DNA of 64,000 nucleotides from Bacteroidaceae bacterium (GCA_017552435.1 JAFZPZ010000027.1:20544-84543), one strand, 5' to 3'. Positions 1-8,171 are shown, counted from the first letter of the stretch. A program made the numbers and translations. The notes: generated from the letters alone by a model not told the origin.

Positions 1-1
1 C

Positions 2-505
2 ATCACTTTGCCCAATGTCTTCAACCTGATGTTCGGCGAGATGCCCGTTGTGGGTTATGTCTTTGCCCTGCTCTTCTATGTGCTTCTGTTGCTGGCAGCC
101 TTGACAAGCAGCATCAGCATGCACGAGATATGCACGGCTTTCATTTCCGAGCATTTCCAGACAGGCCGACGCCGGGCTGCGACCATCGTGACTCTCATTT
201 GCTTGTTGCTGGGCGCTTTCTGTTCCCTTTCCTTCGGACCGTGGCAGGAAGTGACGGTCTTTGGCAAAGGTTTCTTCGACCTCTTCGACTTCACTGTGAC
301 CAAGTTCCTGATGCCACTTGGCGGTCTCCTGATGACGCTCTTCGTGGGCTGGTACCTCGACCGACGGCTTGTGGAGCAGCAGCTGACGAACGACGAAGCG
401 CTTTCTGTCCGCACGATGCGCCCATTGCTGGTTCTCATCCGCTGGGTGGCGCCGATAGGCATCCTTGTCATTTTCCTCAACGAACTTTTCCCTTTGTTTA
501 TATAG
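2..505 (+). CDS. Sodium-dependent transporter, NSS/SNF family, C-terminal part (5' end outside window)
   Basis: This is the C-terminal part of an inner-membrane Na+-coupled amino-acid-type symporter of the neurotransmitter:sodium symporter family. The open frame runs in from the left edge, so the start and first membrane segments are missing. What remains has several hydrophobic segments and closely matches the end of the next gene. Both share SSISMHE/SAISLHE, LGxxCSLSFG and a GWYLDRxxVExxLTN motif. It ends 6 nt before the next start, so the two are tandem paralogues and probably co-transcribed. The substrate cannot be told from sequence; amino acids are usual for bacterial members. Confidence 0.9.
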   Translation: MTLPNVFNLMFGEMPVVGYVFALLFYVLLLLAALTSSISMHEICTAFISEHFQTGRRRAATIVTLICLLLGAFCSLSFGPWQEVTVFGKGFFDLFDFTVTKFLMPLGGLLMTLFVGWYLDRRLVEQQLTNDEALSVRTMRPLLVLIRWVAPIGILVIFLNELFPLFI

Positions 506-511
506 AAATGT

Positions 512-1864
512 ATGGAAACAAGACATAACTTTGGCAGCAAGTTGGGTGCGGTGTTGGCATCTGCCGGTTCCGCCGTGGGGCTTGGCAATGTGTGGCGCTT
601 CCCTACAGAAGTCGGCAACAACGGCGGTGCGGCGTTCATCTTCATCTATCTCATCTGCATTGCCGTAATAGGCATACCAGTGATGATGAGCGAGTTCCTC
701 ATCGGCAGGCATACCCACGCCAACACCATCTCTGCCTTTGCCAAGTTGGCCCCCGGCAAGTGGTGGCGCATCGAGGGCATTGCGGGCGTGTTTGTCGCCT
801 TCCTGATTCTTTCCTATTACATCGTTATCAGCGGGTGGACGCTCTTCTATCTCATCGAGTCGCTCAGCGGACATCTGCAGGCCGACCGCGATTACACCCT
901 TGTCTTTGATAACTTCGTGAGCAATCCCTGGCTGCCTGTGCTGGCGGGTGCAGCGTTCATGGGACTGACACACTTTATTATAGCCCGAGGCGTTCAGTCG
1001 GGCATCGAGCGGTCTTCGAAGCTGATGATGCCCCTGTTGCTATTCATCATCGGCATCCTGGTGGTTTGCTCGTTCGGTATGCCCGGTTCCTCCGCCGGTC
1101 TCCGCTTCCTGCTCAAGCCCGACTTCTCGAAGATAACGGCCAATGTCTTCCTCAGTGCTGTCGGACAGGCTTTCTTCTCGCTGAGCCTGGCGATGGGTTG
1201 CCTCTGTACCTATGCCTCGTATTTCCGGCACGACACCAAGCTCCCCAAGACGGCTGTCGGCGTGAGCGTCATCGACACCTTTGTCGCCATCCTGAGCGGC
1301 TTCATCATCTTCCCAGCCGTCTTCAGCGTGGAGGGCGTCAGCGTGGATGCCGGACCGGGCCTGGTATTCATCACCTTGCCGCATGTCTTCAACATCGCCT
1401 TCAGTCATGTGCCCGTGCTGGGTTACATCTTCTCCAGCTTCTTCTATCTGCTTCTGCTTCTTGCAGCATTGACCAGTGCCATTTCTTTGCACGAGAGTGT
1501 TACGGCCTACGTCTTGGAGGCCTTCCACGTTTCGCGCCGCAGAGCCGCCGCTATTGTCTCCATCGCCTGCATGACGCTTGGCGTGGCCTGTTCCCTCTCG
1601 TTCGGCGTGTGGAGCGACCTGACGCTTTTCGGCATGAATATCTTCGAGATCTTCGACTTCACGGCCTCGAAAATCATTCTGCCCATAGGCGGCATCATCA
1701 TCTGTCTCTTCACGGGATGGTATCTGGACCGCAAGATGGTCGAGAGTGAGCTGACGAATGGCGGCACCCTCCGCTTCCGCCTGTTCCGCCTCTATTACTT
1801 CATCATCCGCTATGTAGCACCGCTTGCCATTGCGGCAGTCTTCGTGCAGGAACTGCTCTCATGA
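512..1864 (+). CDS. Sodium-dependent transporter, NSS/SNF family
   Basis: This is a complete 450-residue inner-membrane symporter of the NSS/SNF family, which couples inward Na+ movement to uptake of amino acids or related amines. The N-terminus carries the family signature GSAVGLGNVWRFP (about residues 19-31), the unwound TM1 region that forms the Na+ and substrate sites. About eleven to twelve hydrophobic segments follow. The start ATG overlaps a second ATG four bases upstream that is in another frame. It is a tandem duplicate of the preceding transporter and overlaps the next gene by 4 nt (ATGA), implying translational coupling. The substrate is unknown. Confidence 0.93.
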   Translation: METRHNFGSKLGAVLASAGSAVGLGNVWRFPTEVGNNGGAAFIFIYLICIAVIGIPVMMSEFLIGRHTHANTISAFAKLAPGKWWRIEGIAGVFVAFLILSYYIVISGWTLFYLIESLSGHLQADRDYTLVFDNFVSNPWLPVLAGAAFMGLTHFIIARGVQSGIERSSKLMMPLLLFIIGILVVCSFGMPGSSAGLRFLLKPDFSKITANVFLSAVGQAFFSLSLAMGCLCTYASYFRHDTKLPKTAVGVSVIDTFVAILSGFIIFPAVFSVEGVSVDAGPGLVFITLPHVFNIAFSHVPVLGYIFSSFFYLLLLLAALTSAISLHESVTAYVLEAFHVSRRRAAAIVSIACMTLGVACSLSFGVWSDLTLFGMNIFEIFDFTASKIILPIGGIIICLFTGWYLDRKMVESELTNGGTLRFRLFRLYYFIIRYVAPLAIAAVFVQELLS

Positions 1865-2838
1865 AGCGTCTGCCATTCCTTACACCGTCACAGCGTCGAG
1901 GCTTGCTTGTCCTCGAGTGGGTGCTGCTCATAGGCATCATCGGCGTAGCTGTGTGGAAGGCCGGGAGTCCCCAGCCCAGGACCCCCCAACCCCCTTTAGG
2001 GGGAGAAACAAGACCCTCTAAATCTCCCTTAAAGGGAGACTCTTTCTCCTCCCCTTTAAGGGGAGGTTGGGTAGGGTCTGTTCCTCTGGAGCAACCTTTC
2101 GAGACATTTTCCTTCGATCCGAATACGGCTGATTCAACGACACTGCTACGTCTGGGTCTTTCTCCTTGGCAGGTGCGGAATATCTATCGTTATCGAGCCA
2201 AGCATGGGCGCTATCATAAACCAGAGGACTTCAAGCGTATGCGTGGCTTGACAAACGAGCAGTGGGAACGATTGAAGCCATTCATCCGAATAGCGAGGGA
2301 ATACCAATATGTAGAGCCAGCCCCTTCCTCAGTTCCCTTCCCTAAGGAGGGGAAAAAGGAGCTTGATAATCTTAACACAAGCGGGACAGATAGTTCAAAG
2401 GCACTCCCCCATTGGGGGAGCAGGGAGGGGGCTGTACAGAAGATTAAGCCCGGCCAGACTATTGACATCAACACGGCCGATACGGCCCAGCTGAAGATGA
2501 TACCGGGCATCGCGTCGAAGCGGGCGGCCCGGATTGTGGCCTATCGGAACAAGTTGGGCGGCTTTGTCTCTGCCGAGCAGGCGATGGAGGCCGTCGAGCT
2601 GCCGGACAGCTTGCTCCAGTACATGAACGTCACGTCGCAGCCGGTCCGGAAGATCAACGTCAACAAGCTCTCCGTTCAGCAGATGATGAAACACCCTTAC
2701 CTCAACTTCTATCAGGCAAAGGCCATCTTCGAGCACCGCCGCAATAAGGGCAAGTTGCATTCCGTCGAGGAACTGTCGCGCCTGGAAAGCTTCCGTCCCG
2801 CCGACATCGACCGCCTCCGTCCCTACGTGGAGTTCTGA
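1861..2838 (+). CDS. ComEA-like helix-hairpin-helix protein with repeat-derived inserts
   Basis: This protein has one N-terminal membrane segment (about residues 15-33) and several helix-hairpin-helix modules, as in ComEA-type DNA-binding competence proteins. The clear modules are FDPNTADSTTLLRLGLSPWQ, IDINTADTAQLKMIPGIASK and INVNKLSVQQMMKHPYLNF. Helix-hairpin-helix pairs usually bind the DNA backbone without sequence specificity, so a role in periplasmic DNA handling is likely but inferred. Two low-complexity stretches, about residues 41-74 and 155-195, are encoded by GC-rich palindromic repeats (1981-2080 and 2330-2436) and look like in-frame insertions between domains. The start overlaps the transporter stop by 4 nt. 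dprA, another natural-transformation gene, lies at 15991-17118. Confidence 0.85.
   Translation: MKRLPFLTPSQRRGLLVLEWVLLIGIIGVAVWKAGSPQPRTPQPPLGGETRPSKSPLKGDSFSSPLRGGWVGSVPLEQPFETFSFDPNTADSTTLLRLGLSPWQVRNIYRYRAKHGRYHKPEDFKRMRGLTNEQWERLKPFIRIAREYQYVEPAPSSVPFPKEGKKELDNLNTSGTDSSKALPHWGSREGAVQKIKPGQTIDINTADTAQLKMIPGIASKRAARIVAYRNKLGGFVSAEQAMEAVELPDSLLQYMNVTSQPVRKINVNKLSVQQMMKHPYLNFYQAKAIFEHRRNKGKLHSVEELSRLESFRPADIDRLRPYVEF
1981..2080 (+). repeat. GC-rich double-hairpin element (half copy plus full copy) inside the ComEA-like gene
   Basis: A half copy (hairpin around 1988-2006) is followed by a full 69-nt copy at 2012-2080. The full copy has ends GACCCT and AGGGTC and two inner palindromes, TCTCCCTTAAAGGGAGA and CTCCCCTTTAAGGGGAG. 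By eye it matches 7561-7629 at 66 of 69 positions. Here it is read in frame as part of the protein. 69 nt is 23 codons, so insertion keeps the frame. Confidence 0.85.
2330..2436 (+). repeat. Two diverged GC-rich hairpin half-elements inside the ComEA-like gene
   Basis: Palindromes near 2336-2354 (TTCCCTAAGGAGGGGAA-like) and 2403-2430 (CTCCCCCATTGGGGGAG followed by a GGAGGGGGC run) resemble the arms of the double-hairpin element. They encode a non-conserved linker between helix-hairpin-helix modules. Confidence 0.6.
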
Positions 2839-2846
2839 CGGACTCA

Positions 2847-2870
2847 GAAATTCGGGCTTTACCGAAATTC
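2847..2870 (+). terminator. Possible weak terminator after the ComEA-like gene
   Basis: The arms GAAATTCGG and CCGAAATTC flank a 6-nt loop with one internal mismatch. The T run begins about 10 nt later, so this is a weak candidate. Confidence 0.35.
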
Positions 2871-2880
2871 TTTCCGCCGA

Positions 2881-2958
2881 TTTTTTTCCTCTGGCTGTAT
2901 TTTTTTTCCTCTGGCTGTATTTTTTCTTTCCTCTGGCTGTATTTACAGCGAAAGGAAA
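2881..2958 (+). promoter_or_regulatory. Operator-like cluster: three direct copies and one inverted copy of a 15-bp motif
   Basis: The motif TTTCCTCTGGCTGTA occurs three times in direct orientation, the first two inside identical 20-bp units. It is followed after 2 nt by an inverted copy, TACAGCGAAAGGAAA (2944-2958). The third copy and the inverted copy form a 13-of-15 dyad. The cluster ends about 20 nt before a promoter-like box at 2980, which suggests regulator binding, but a structural RNA role is also possible. Confidence 0.5.
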
Positions 2959-2979
2959 ATATGTTTCCATATTTTTTTG

Positions 2980-2987
2980 TACCTTTG
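2980..2987 (+). promoter_or_regulatory. Bacteroidetes-type -7 box for the secreted repeat protein
   Basis: TACCTTTG fits the TAnnTTTG -7 element of Bacteroidetes primary-sigma promoters and sits 36 nt before the start codon. No convincing TTTG -33 element is present at the usual spacing. Confidence 0.5.
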
Positions 2988-3022
2988 CAGCCGAAATTGA
3001 AAAAACAAATCCATAGAAGACA

Positions 3023-5524
3023 ATGAAGAAATCTTATCAGGAGCCAGCGAGGCTGGCGATGCGGGCAGCGATGACGCTCGTCCTCATGGTTCTCACGACG
3101 GCGACGGCGTGGGCGATTAAGACGGAGACGCCTGTCACTTACACGGTGTCTTGCAACATCAGCGACAACACCATTACTATTATGAACGGAAGCACAACCA
3201 CCGCTTCCTGGACTGCTACGACCAGCGGTGTCGAACGCCATTGGGTTACCAACGACATCCACAACCTCTCCAACGGTATGACCATCAAGCCAAGCGCTGA
3301 CGTACATGTTCAATCAGGTTCTCCCACTACCAAAACGAGCACCACGTTCACCTTTACCGCCCCAAACAACATCGCCATCACCGGCGTGACGTTCAAGAAG
3401 GGCAGCACCGTCGTGGCCGCCACCTCGTCGGAGCCGGGCACGACGTTCACCGTCACCCTCGCCTCGGGTGAGACCTTCACCGGCTTCGTGGTGACCTACG
3501 GCTATATCAGCGGGACGTGCGAGGGCAGCATCACCACGTGGAGCCTCGACAAGGAGAATGGGCAGTACACCGCCCTGACCATCGGCGGCAGCGGGGAGAT
3601 GAGCGGCAGCAACGCCCCGTGGGGCACCGACCTGACCAGTGCGACCGTTGGCAGCGGCTTCACCGCGATAGGCAACAACGCCTTCAACGGCTACACCGCC
3701 CTCAAACGCGTAAATATCCAGAAGACCGACGGCCTCGTCACCCTCAGCAGCAGCGCCTTCAACGGCTGCAACGCCCTCCAGTACATCGTCGCTCCCACGC
3801 CCGCCCTCGCCGTCGAGTATAAGTCGGCCGCGAACTGGAGCGCCCACGCCGAGAAGATGCGCGCCGACTTCGGCGGCTACGCCTTCCGCATCGATTACAC
3901 CACCACCGCCGACGCCGCCTACGCCGTGGCCGACGACGACGACCTGCGCCACCTCGCCGCCGCCGTCAATGCAGGCAACAATGGCAGCAGCCTGACCTTC
4001 CGCCAGACCGACGACATCACCTTCACCGGCGGCAGCAACACCGAGAGCAACTATACGGCCATCGGCAGCCAATACCGCGCTTTCTGCGGCACCTTCAACG
4101 GCCAGGGCCACGTTGTCCGCGGCATCCGCATCTATCAGGGCGATAACGATCCCGATGTTGACGACTACCAAGGTCTCTTCGGCAACATAGACAGCGGCGC
4201 CAAGGTCGAGAACATCATCCTCGCCGACGCCCGCATCACCGGCTTCAACCTCACCGGCGGCATCGCAGGCTACAACACCGGCACCGTCGAGAACTGCCAC
4301 GTCCTCAGCAACGTCACCGTCCATGCCGTCCAGAGCACCTGTTATCACCACGGCGGCATCGTTGGCTCGAGCAGGCTCGGCGGCACCTTCACCGGCTGCA
4401 CCAGCGCCGCCGCCGTCACCACCGCCGACAATCTCACCAACTGCCATAACTACGGCGGCATCGTAGGCCTCAACGGCGCCACCGTCAAGGACTGCATCTA
4501 TCTCGGCACCACTGTCGAAGGCAACGAATCCGTCGGCGCCATCGTAGGCTACAACAGTTCCAAGGTCCAAAACTGCTACTTCACCGACACCAACATCTGC
4601 GGCAAGGACGGCAGCGGCGATGCCCTCTCCAACGCCAACAGCGCCGTAGGCTATAACTCCTCCGGCACCTTAGAGAACTGCGGCCTCGCCCTGCAGGACG
4701 CCGCCGACAACTCAGGCTTCATCAGCCTCATGGCCGCCCGTAACACCGCCCTCACCGCCGTCAGCCGCACACCAGCTCTGAGCACCGCTGCAGATATTAC
4801 TCTCTCGGGCCGCACGCTCTATAAGGACGGCTACTGGAACACGCTGTGTCTGCCGTTCAACATTGCCGACATCAATGCGAAGGACGCCAGCGACAACTAC
4901 ATCTGTCCGCTGCATGGTGCCACGGTGAAGACACTCGTATCTTCCAGCTTCAGCGGCGGCACACTGTCGATGAACTTCACCGAGGATAAAGACAACCTCA
5001 CCGCCATCGAGGCGGGCAAGCCCTACATCGTGAAGTGGACTCCCGTCGAGGGCTACGTGAACGACGACGAGCATAACATCGTCAGCCCCGTGTTCGCCGG
5101 CGTGACCATCAGCAATGCCAGTGCCAATGTCGAGACCGAATACGTGAACTTCGTAGGCAGCTACAGCCCCGTCAACATCGCGGGCGAAGACCGCAGCATC
5201 CTCTTCCTTGGCACCAGCACCGACAGTCAAGGTACCCACAGCACCCTCTTCTATCCCAACGCGGCGATGCAGATCGGTTCCTGCCGCGCCTACTTCCAGC
5301 TGAAAGCCTCCCCCGACCCCTCCCAAGGAGGGGTGAAAGAATTCAGACTCAGTTTCGGAGAAGATGACAGCGCCGATGGAATCAGCCTCACCCCCGACCC
5401 CTCTCCCGTGGGCGAGGGGAGCAATGTGGGCGAGGATGCTATCTACAACCTCGCTGGTCAGAGATTGAACACGATGCAGAAAGGCATCAATATCGTTAAC
5501 GGGAAGAAGGTTGCGATTAAGTGA
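3023..5524 (+). CDS. Large secreted repeat protein (BspA-type LRR and GLUG repeats) with C-terminal sorting-like tail
   Basis: This is a probable exported protein of 833 residues, beginning with a basic N-terminus and a hydrophobic signal segment ending near residue 30 (TTATAWA). A BspA-type leucine-rich-repeat fragment follows (GSGFTAIGNNAFNGYTALK, about residues 212-231). GLUG-like repeats come next (GGIAGYNTGTVENC, GGIVGLNGATVKDC, about residues 415-530), a pattern seen in bacterial surface and adhesin-like proteins. The last about 27 residues (IYNLAGQRL...GINIVNGKKVAIK) match the Prevotella secreted-protein tail, probably for type IX-like sorting. Two GC-rich half-elements encode PDPSQGG and PDPSPVGEG just before that tail. 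Its ligand is unknown. GC content is very high and the antisense frame is open, which produces shadow frames. Confidence 0.8.
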   Translation: MKKSYQEPARLAMRAAMTLVLMVLTTATAWAIKTETPVTYTVSCNISDNTITIMNGSTTTASWTATTSGVERHWVTNDIHNLSNGMTIKPSADVHVQSGSPTTKTSTTFTFTAPNNIAITGVTFKKGSTVVAATSSEPGTTFTVTLASGETFTGFVVTYGYISGTCEGSITTWSLDKENGQYTALTIGGSGEMSGSNAPWGTDLTSATVGSGFTAIGNNAFNGYTALKRVNIQKTDGLVTLSSSAFNGCNALQYIVAPTPALAVEYKSAANWSAHAEKMRADFGGYAFRIDYTTTADAAYAVADDDDLRHLAAAVNAGNNGSSLTFRQTDDITFTGGSNTESNYTAIGSQYRAFCGTFNGQGHVVRGIRIYQGDNDPDVDDYQGLFGNIDSGAKVENIILADARITGFNLTGGIAGYNTGTVENCHVLSNVTVHAVQSTCYHHGGIVGSSRLGGTFTGCTSAAAVTTADNLTNCHNYGGIVGLNGATVKDCIYLGTTVEGNESVGAIVGYNSSKVQNCYFTDTNICGKDGSGDALSNANSAVGYNSSGTLENCGLALQDAADNSGFISLMAARNTALTAVSRTPALSTAADITLSGRTLYKDGYWNTLCLPFNIADINAKDASDNYICPLHGATVKTLVSSSFSGGTLSMNFTEDKDNLTAIEAGKPYIVKWTPVEGYVNDDEHNIVSPVFAGVTISNASANVETEYVNFVGSYSPVNIAGEDRSILFLGTSTDSQGTHSTLFYPNAAMQIGSCRAYFQLKASPDPSQGGVKEFRLSFGEDDSADGISLTPDPSPVGEGSNVGEDAIYNLAGQRLNTMQKGINIVNGKKVAIK
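5305..5424 (+). repeat. Two GC-rich hairpin half-elements before the secretion tail
   Basis: Palindromes at about 5309-5334 (CCCTCCCAAGGAGGG core) and 5389-5422 (CCCCTCTCCC...GGGCGAGGGG) resemble single arms of the double-hairpin element. They are read in frame within the linker before the C-terminal tail. Confidence 0.65.
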
Positions 5525-5631
5525 GAGAAGAATCGAGCTAGTTCGAGTTCTTCCGAGCGTGAGCAATCTCGGCGAAGCCAGGTACTGAAATAACCCCATT
5601 ACGATATATTCGCCCCCTAAAGGGGGTCCTT

Positions 5632-5665
5632 GCTCTCACTCTTCACGGAGTGGGAGCTTTTTTTT
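5632..5665 (+). terminator. Rho-independent terminator
   Basis: Stem GCTCTCACTC pairs with GAGTGGGAGC (one wobble) around a 6-nt loop and is followed by eight T residues. It lies about 110 nt after the stop of the secreted repeat protein. A short GC-rich palindrome (CCCCCTAAAGGGGG, 5613-5626) precedes it. Confidence 0.85.
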
Positions 5666-6058
5666 GTGCGGAAAAGGCGCCGGATGGGGCGGAAAAGGTG
5701 GCAATTTTGCTGCGATTCTGGAAAAATGCGGGGAATTATCATTTTTTCCCCTAAAGGTGACCCGGGTTACTGGAATTTTCGCTAACTTTGCAAACGCAGC
5801 ACTAATAAAATATTTTGGAATAATTGCGTTCTGTACGCAAGCTATCCAAACAATTTTGTAAATAAAACGTTATTCACTTAATATTATCAAATCATTTTTA
5901 AATTAACAAGTACAGAACTCTTTATTTCCAAAACTGTTTGATGTCACTGCGTTTAGAACCGTTTATCTCCAAATTCATTTGGAGTATCTGAGAATTATAC
6001 GTAATATATACAAAAACGTTTAGAAAAATAGAGTAATAAAAATAAACCTTCCAAAAGC
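5666..6058 (+). promoter_or_regulatory. Intergenic region with promoter-like box and long AT-rich leader
   Basis: This stretch of about 390 nt has no convincing gene. TAACTTTG at 5783-5790 fits the -7 box and would give a leader of roughly 260 nt for the downstream gene. Within the AT-rich leader is a perfect dyad CTCCAAAT/ATTTGGAG (5967-5984). An open frame at 5664-5861 has no plausible protein character. A leader RNA or small RNA is possible but not shown. Confidence 0.4.
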
Positions 6059-6817
6059 ATGAGTAAATTCTACCGGCCAAACAAAGTGAATCTGAGGAAC
6101 GCTCAGCATTTCACCTTTATTGAAGCTTTCCTGGCAGTTGTCGGGGCATCCGATTTCCGGCAAACTAAAATACAGAATCTCATTGTACAATTGACTGCTG
6201 CCTTTCAGGAGGAAGACCGTTGGTTTATGATAGCCCGCACAAGCGAACTAATCGCTCAACGCGTTGCGGCCGACCGGCGCCGTACTAATCTCTACAGCCG
6301 TCTGTATATGCTCGTGCGGCTATGGGCGGGAAGCGGTCTCGGTCAACTCGATGATGCTGCGACGCGTCTGAAGCAGGTGTTCAGGCTCTACAAGCTGAAG
6401 ACAAATGCACAAATGGATGCCAAGTCGGGACATCTGGAAAATCTCATCAACGATATATCGACGGAGGAGATGCAGGCCGACATTTCGCTCATTGGAGGCA
6501 AGGTGCTCTTCGATGAAATGGTGGCAGCACACCAGTTGGTGAGGTCTATTCGCCTGGAAGAGGGTGTCCAAATGAGCCAAAAAGTTACCGGGGCATTGGT
6601 GGCTGCCCGCAAACGGTGTGATGAGCTTTATGATGAGTTGACCTACCTAATCGAGGCCTTTGCGAAGACGGCCGATGATGAAACGCCTTTCGAGGAGTTC
6701 ATCACCCGTTGGAACGGTTCGCTGATGCTTTATCAGGAAATCTTGGATCGCAAAAGCACCGCGCCATCCGACGGTCCGAAAGCTGATGCCTCAGTTCCTT
6801 CACGGGATAAGCAGTGA
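6059..6817 (+). CDS. Uncharacterised Bacteroidetes protein, probably DUF6261 family
   Basis: This is a 252-residue, mostly alpha-helical soluble protein without signal peptide or membrane segment. The N-terminal pattern LRNAQHFTFIEAF recalls the DUF6261 family found in Bacteroides and Prevotella, whose function is unknown. I recognise this by pattern only. A long leader precedes it. Its last 18 nt overlap the end of queA on the other strand, a tail-to-tail overlap that makes the C-terminal residues double-coding. No function is assigned. Confidence 0.65.
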   Translation: MSKFYRPNKVNLRNAQHFTFIEAFLAVVGASDFRQTKIQNLIVQLTAAFQEEDRWFMIARTSELIAQRVAADRRRTNLYSRLYMLVRLWAGSGLGQLDDAATRLKQVFRLYKLKTNAQMDAKSGHLENLINDISTEEMQADISLIGGKVLFDEMVAAHQLVRSIRLEEGVQMSQKVTGALVAARKRCDELYDELTYLIEAFAKTADDETPFEEFITRWNGSLMLYQEILDRKSTAPSDGPKADASVPSRDKQ

Positions 6818-8161
6818 GCTGTCGCCGTAGCTGAGGAAGCGGAAGTCGTGCGAGAGGGCGTAGTCATAGACTTCGTGCCAGCCGTCGCCGATAAAGGCGC
6901 TGACCAGCAGCAGCAAGGTGCTCTGCGGCTGGTGGAAGTTGGTTATCATGCGGCGCACGATGTGATACTGGTACCCCGGAGCGATGATAATCTGCGTGGT
7001 GGCGTGCAGCACCTCCTCTCCCTGCTCGTCCATGTAGCGAAGCAAGGCCTCCAGCGCCTCTCTCGTCGAGAGCGCGTTGTCGTATTCGTATGGCATCCAC
7101 TGGGGGACGTGGAGAAGTGAAGAGTTAAGAGTGAAGAGTGAAGAATCAGCTTCATTTTTTATAATTGCTCCCAGATAATACAGGCTTTCGAGGGTGCGGA
7201 CGCTGGTGGTGCCGACGGCAATGGCTTCGCAGTTATGCGCCAGGAGCCGCTCGATGGTGCGGCGATGGACGGCAATGTGCTCGCTGTGCATATCGTGGCC
7301 GCCGATGTCTTCGCTCTTGACGGGACGGAAGGTGCCAGCACCGACATGCAGCGTCACCTCCTCGCGTTCGATGCCCCGGGCGTCGATGTCCGCCAGGACG
7401 CGCTCGGTGAAATGCAGGCCCGCCGTGGGAGCTGCCACAGAGCCTTTTATCTTGGAATAGACGGTCTGGTAGGTCGTCTTGTCGCTCTCCTGCGTCTCGC
7501 GGTTCAGGTAGGGTGGGATAGGGAGCTCGCCCGCGGCATCGATGAGTTCGGCGAAGGAAAGACCCTCTAAATCTCCCTTAAAGGGAGACTTACTCTCCTC
7601 CCCTTTAAGGGGAGGTTGGGTAGGGTCTGCTGTCCACTCAAACTCAATCAGCTGGCTGGTGCCGTGCGTGCCTTTTCGCGTCGCCGTAATTGTCAATTGT
7701 CCATTATCAATTGTCAATTGTCTCGTCAGCGGTCCTTCCTTCCACTTCTTCAGGTTGCCGACGAGGCAGTACCACGAGCACTTGCCGCGCCGGGCAAAGT
7801 TCTCCTGATACTCCGCAGGCTCTGCCGGTTCCAGCAGGAAGATTTCGATCAAAGCCCCGGCCCCCTCCAAACCTCTCCGAGTGGAGGCTTCAGGGACGGA
7901 CTCTCCCCCTCGGGGGAGCAGGAGGGGGGCTGTATTCTTCCTGAAATGCAGTCTCGCCTGGATGACGCGGGTGTTGTTGAAGACCATGAGTGCTCCCTCG
8001 GGCAGCAGCTCTGGCAGGGAGCGGAACGTTGTCTCGCCGATGCGGCCACCGTCATAGACAAGCAACTTGCTGCTGTCACGCTCGGGAAGCGGGAACTTTG
8101 CAATGCGCTCTTCGGGCAAAGGATAGTCGTAATCGCGTATCTGTATGTGCTTTGTGTCCAT
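6800..8161 (-). CDS. queA: S-adenosylmethionine:tRNA ribosyltransferase-isomerase, enlarged by four inserts
   Basis: QueA transfers and isomerises the ribosyl group of S-adenosylmethionine onto 7-aminomethyl-7-deazaguanine in tRNA, giving epoxyqueuosine in the cytoplasm. The start (MDTKHIQIRDYDYPLPEERIA) and FNNTRVIQARL, AAPTAGLHF and FHQPQSTLLLL segments are typical. A frame extending 21 nt upstream is rejected because the -7 box lies at 8172-8179. The protein has 453 residues against about 350 usually. The excess lies in four blocks: two GC-rich elements (7561-7629 and 7860-7930) and two heptamer arrays (7113-7147 and 7687-7721), all in frame. Conserved motifs between the blocks look intact, so activity is plausible. 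The downstream enzyme of the pathway, queG, lies at 24313-25203. Confidence 0.93.
   Translation of the reverse strand: MDTKHIQIRDYDYPLPEERIAKFPLPERDSSKLLVYDGGRIGETTFRSLPELLPEGALMVFNNTRVIQARLHFRKNTAPLLLPRGGESVPEASTRRGLEGAGALIEIFLLEPAEPAEYQENFARRGKCSWYCLVGNLKKWKEGPLTRQLTIDNGQLTITATRKGTHGTSQLIEFEWTADPTQPPLKGEESKSPFKGDLEGLSFAELIDAAGELPIPPYLNRETQESDKTTYQTVYSKIKGSVAAPTAGLHFTERVLADIDARGIEREEVTLHVGAGTFRPVKSEDIGGHDMHSEHIAVHRRTIERLLAHNCEAIAVGTTSVRTLESLYYLGAIIKNEADSSLFTLNSSLLHVPQWMPYEYDNALSTREALEALLRYMDEQGEEVLHATTQIIIAPGYQYHIVRRMITNFHQPQSTLLLLVSAFIGDGWHEVYDYALSHDFRFLSYGDSSLLIP
7113..7147. repeat. Heptamer array inside queA
   Basis: Five 7-bp units of AAGAGTG type (plus strand) are read in frame on the minus strand as SLFTLNSSLL, between conserved QueA segments. 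Confidence 0.85.
7561..7629. repeat. GC-rich double-hairpin element inside queA
   Basis: This is a 69-nt copy with GACCCT/AGGGTC ends and two palindromes. It is nearly identical to 2012-2080 but is translated from the opposite strand of the element (as DPTQPPLKGEE...DLEG). The element is therefore open in both orientations. Confidence 0.88.
7687..7721. repeat. Heptamer array inside queA
   Basis: Five units of CAATTGT type. In the minus-strand reading direction pure ACAATTG repeats would give TGA after two units. A variant middle unit (CCATTAT) restores the open frame, encoding QLTIDNGQLTI. Confidence 0.85.
7860..7930. repeat. Diverged GC-rich double-hairpin element inside queA
   Basis: Two hairpin arms (CCTCTCCGAGTGGAGG and CTCCCCCTCGGGGGAG) are flanked by GCCCCCTCC and GGAGGGGGGC, with the same architecture and length as the other copies. 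Confidence 0.75.
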
Positions 8162-8171
8162 AAAACGGCTG

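Noticed and set aside
3314-4570. Long minus-strand frame opposite the secreted repeat protein
   Set aside because: Composition is almost only Ala, Val, Gly, Asp and Glu, as expected for the antisense of a GC-rich gene. The plus-strand product has a signal peptide, repeats and tail.
5664-5861. Small plus-strand frame after the terminator
   Set aside because: It starts in GC-rich terminator-flanking sequence, crosses a promoter-like box and has no protein-like pattern.
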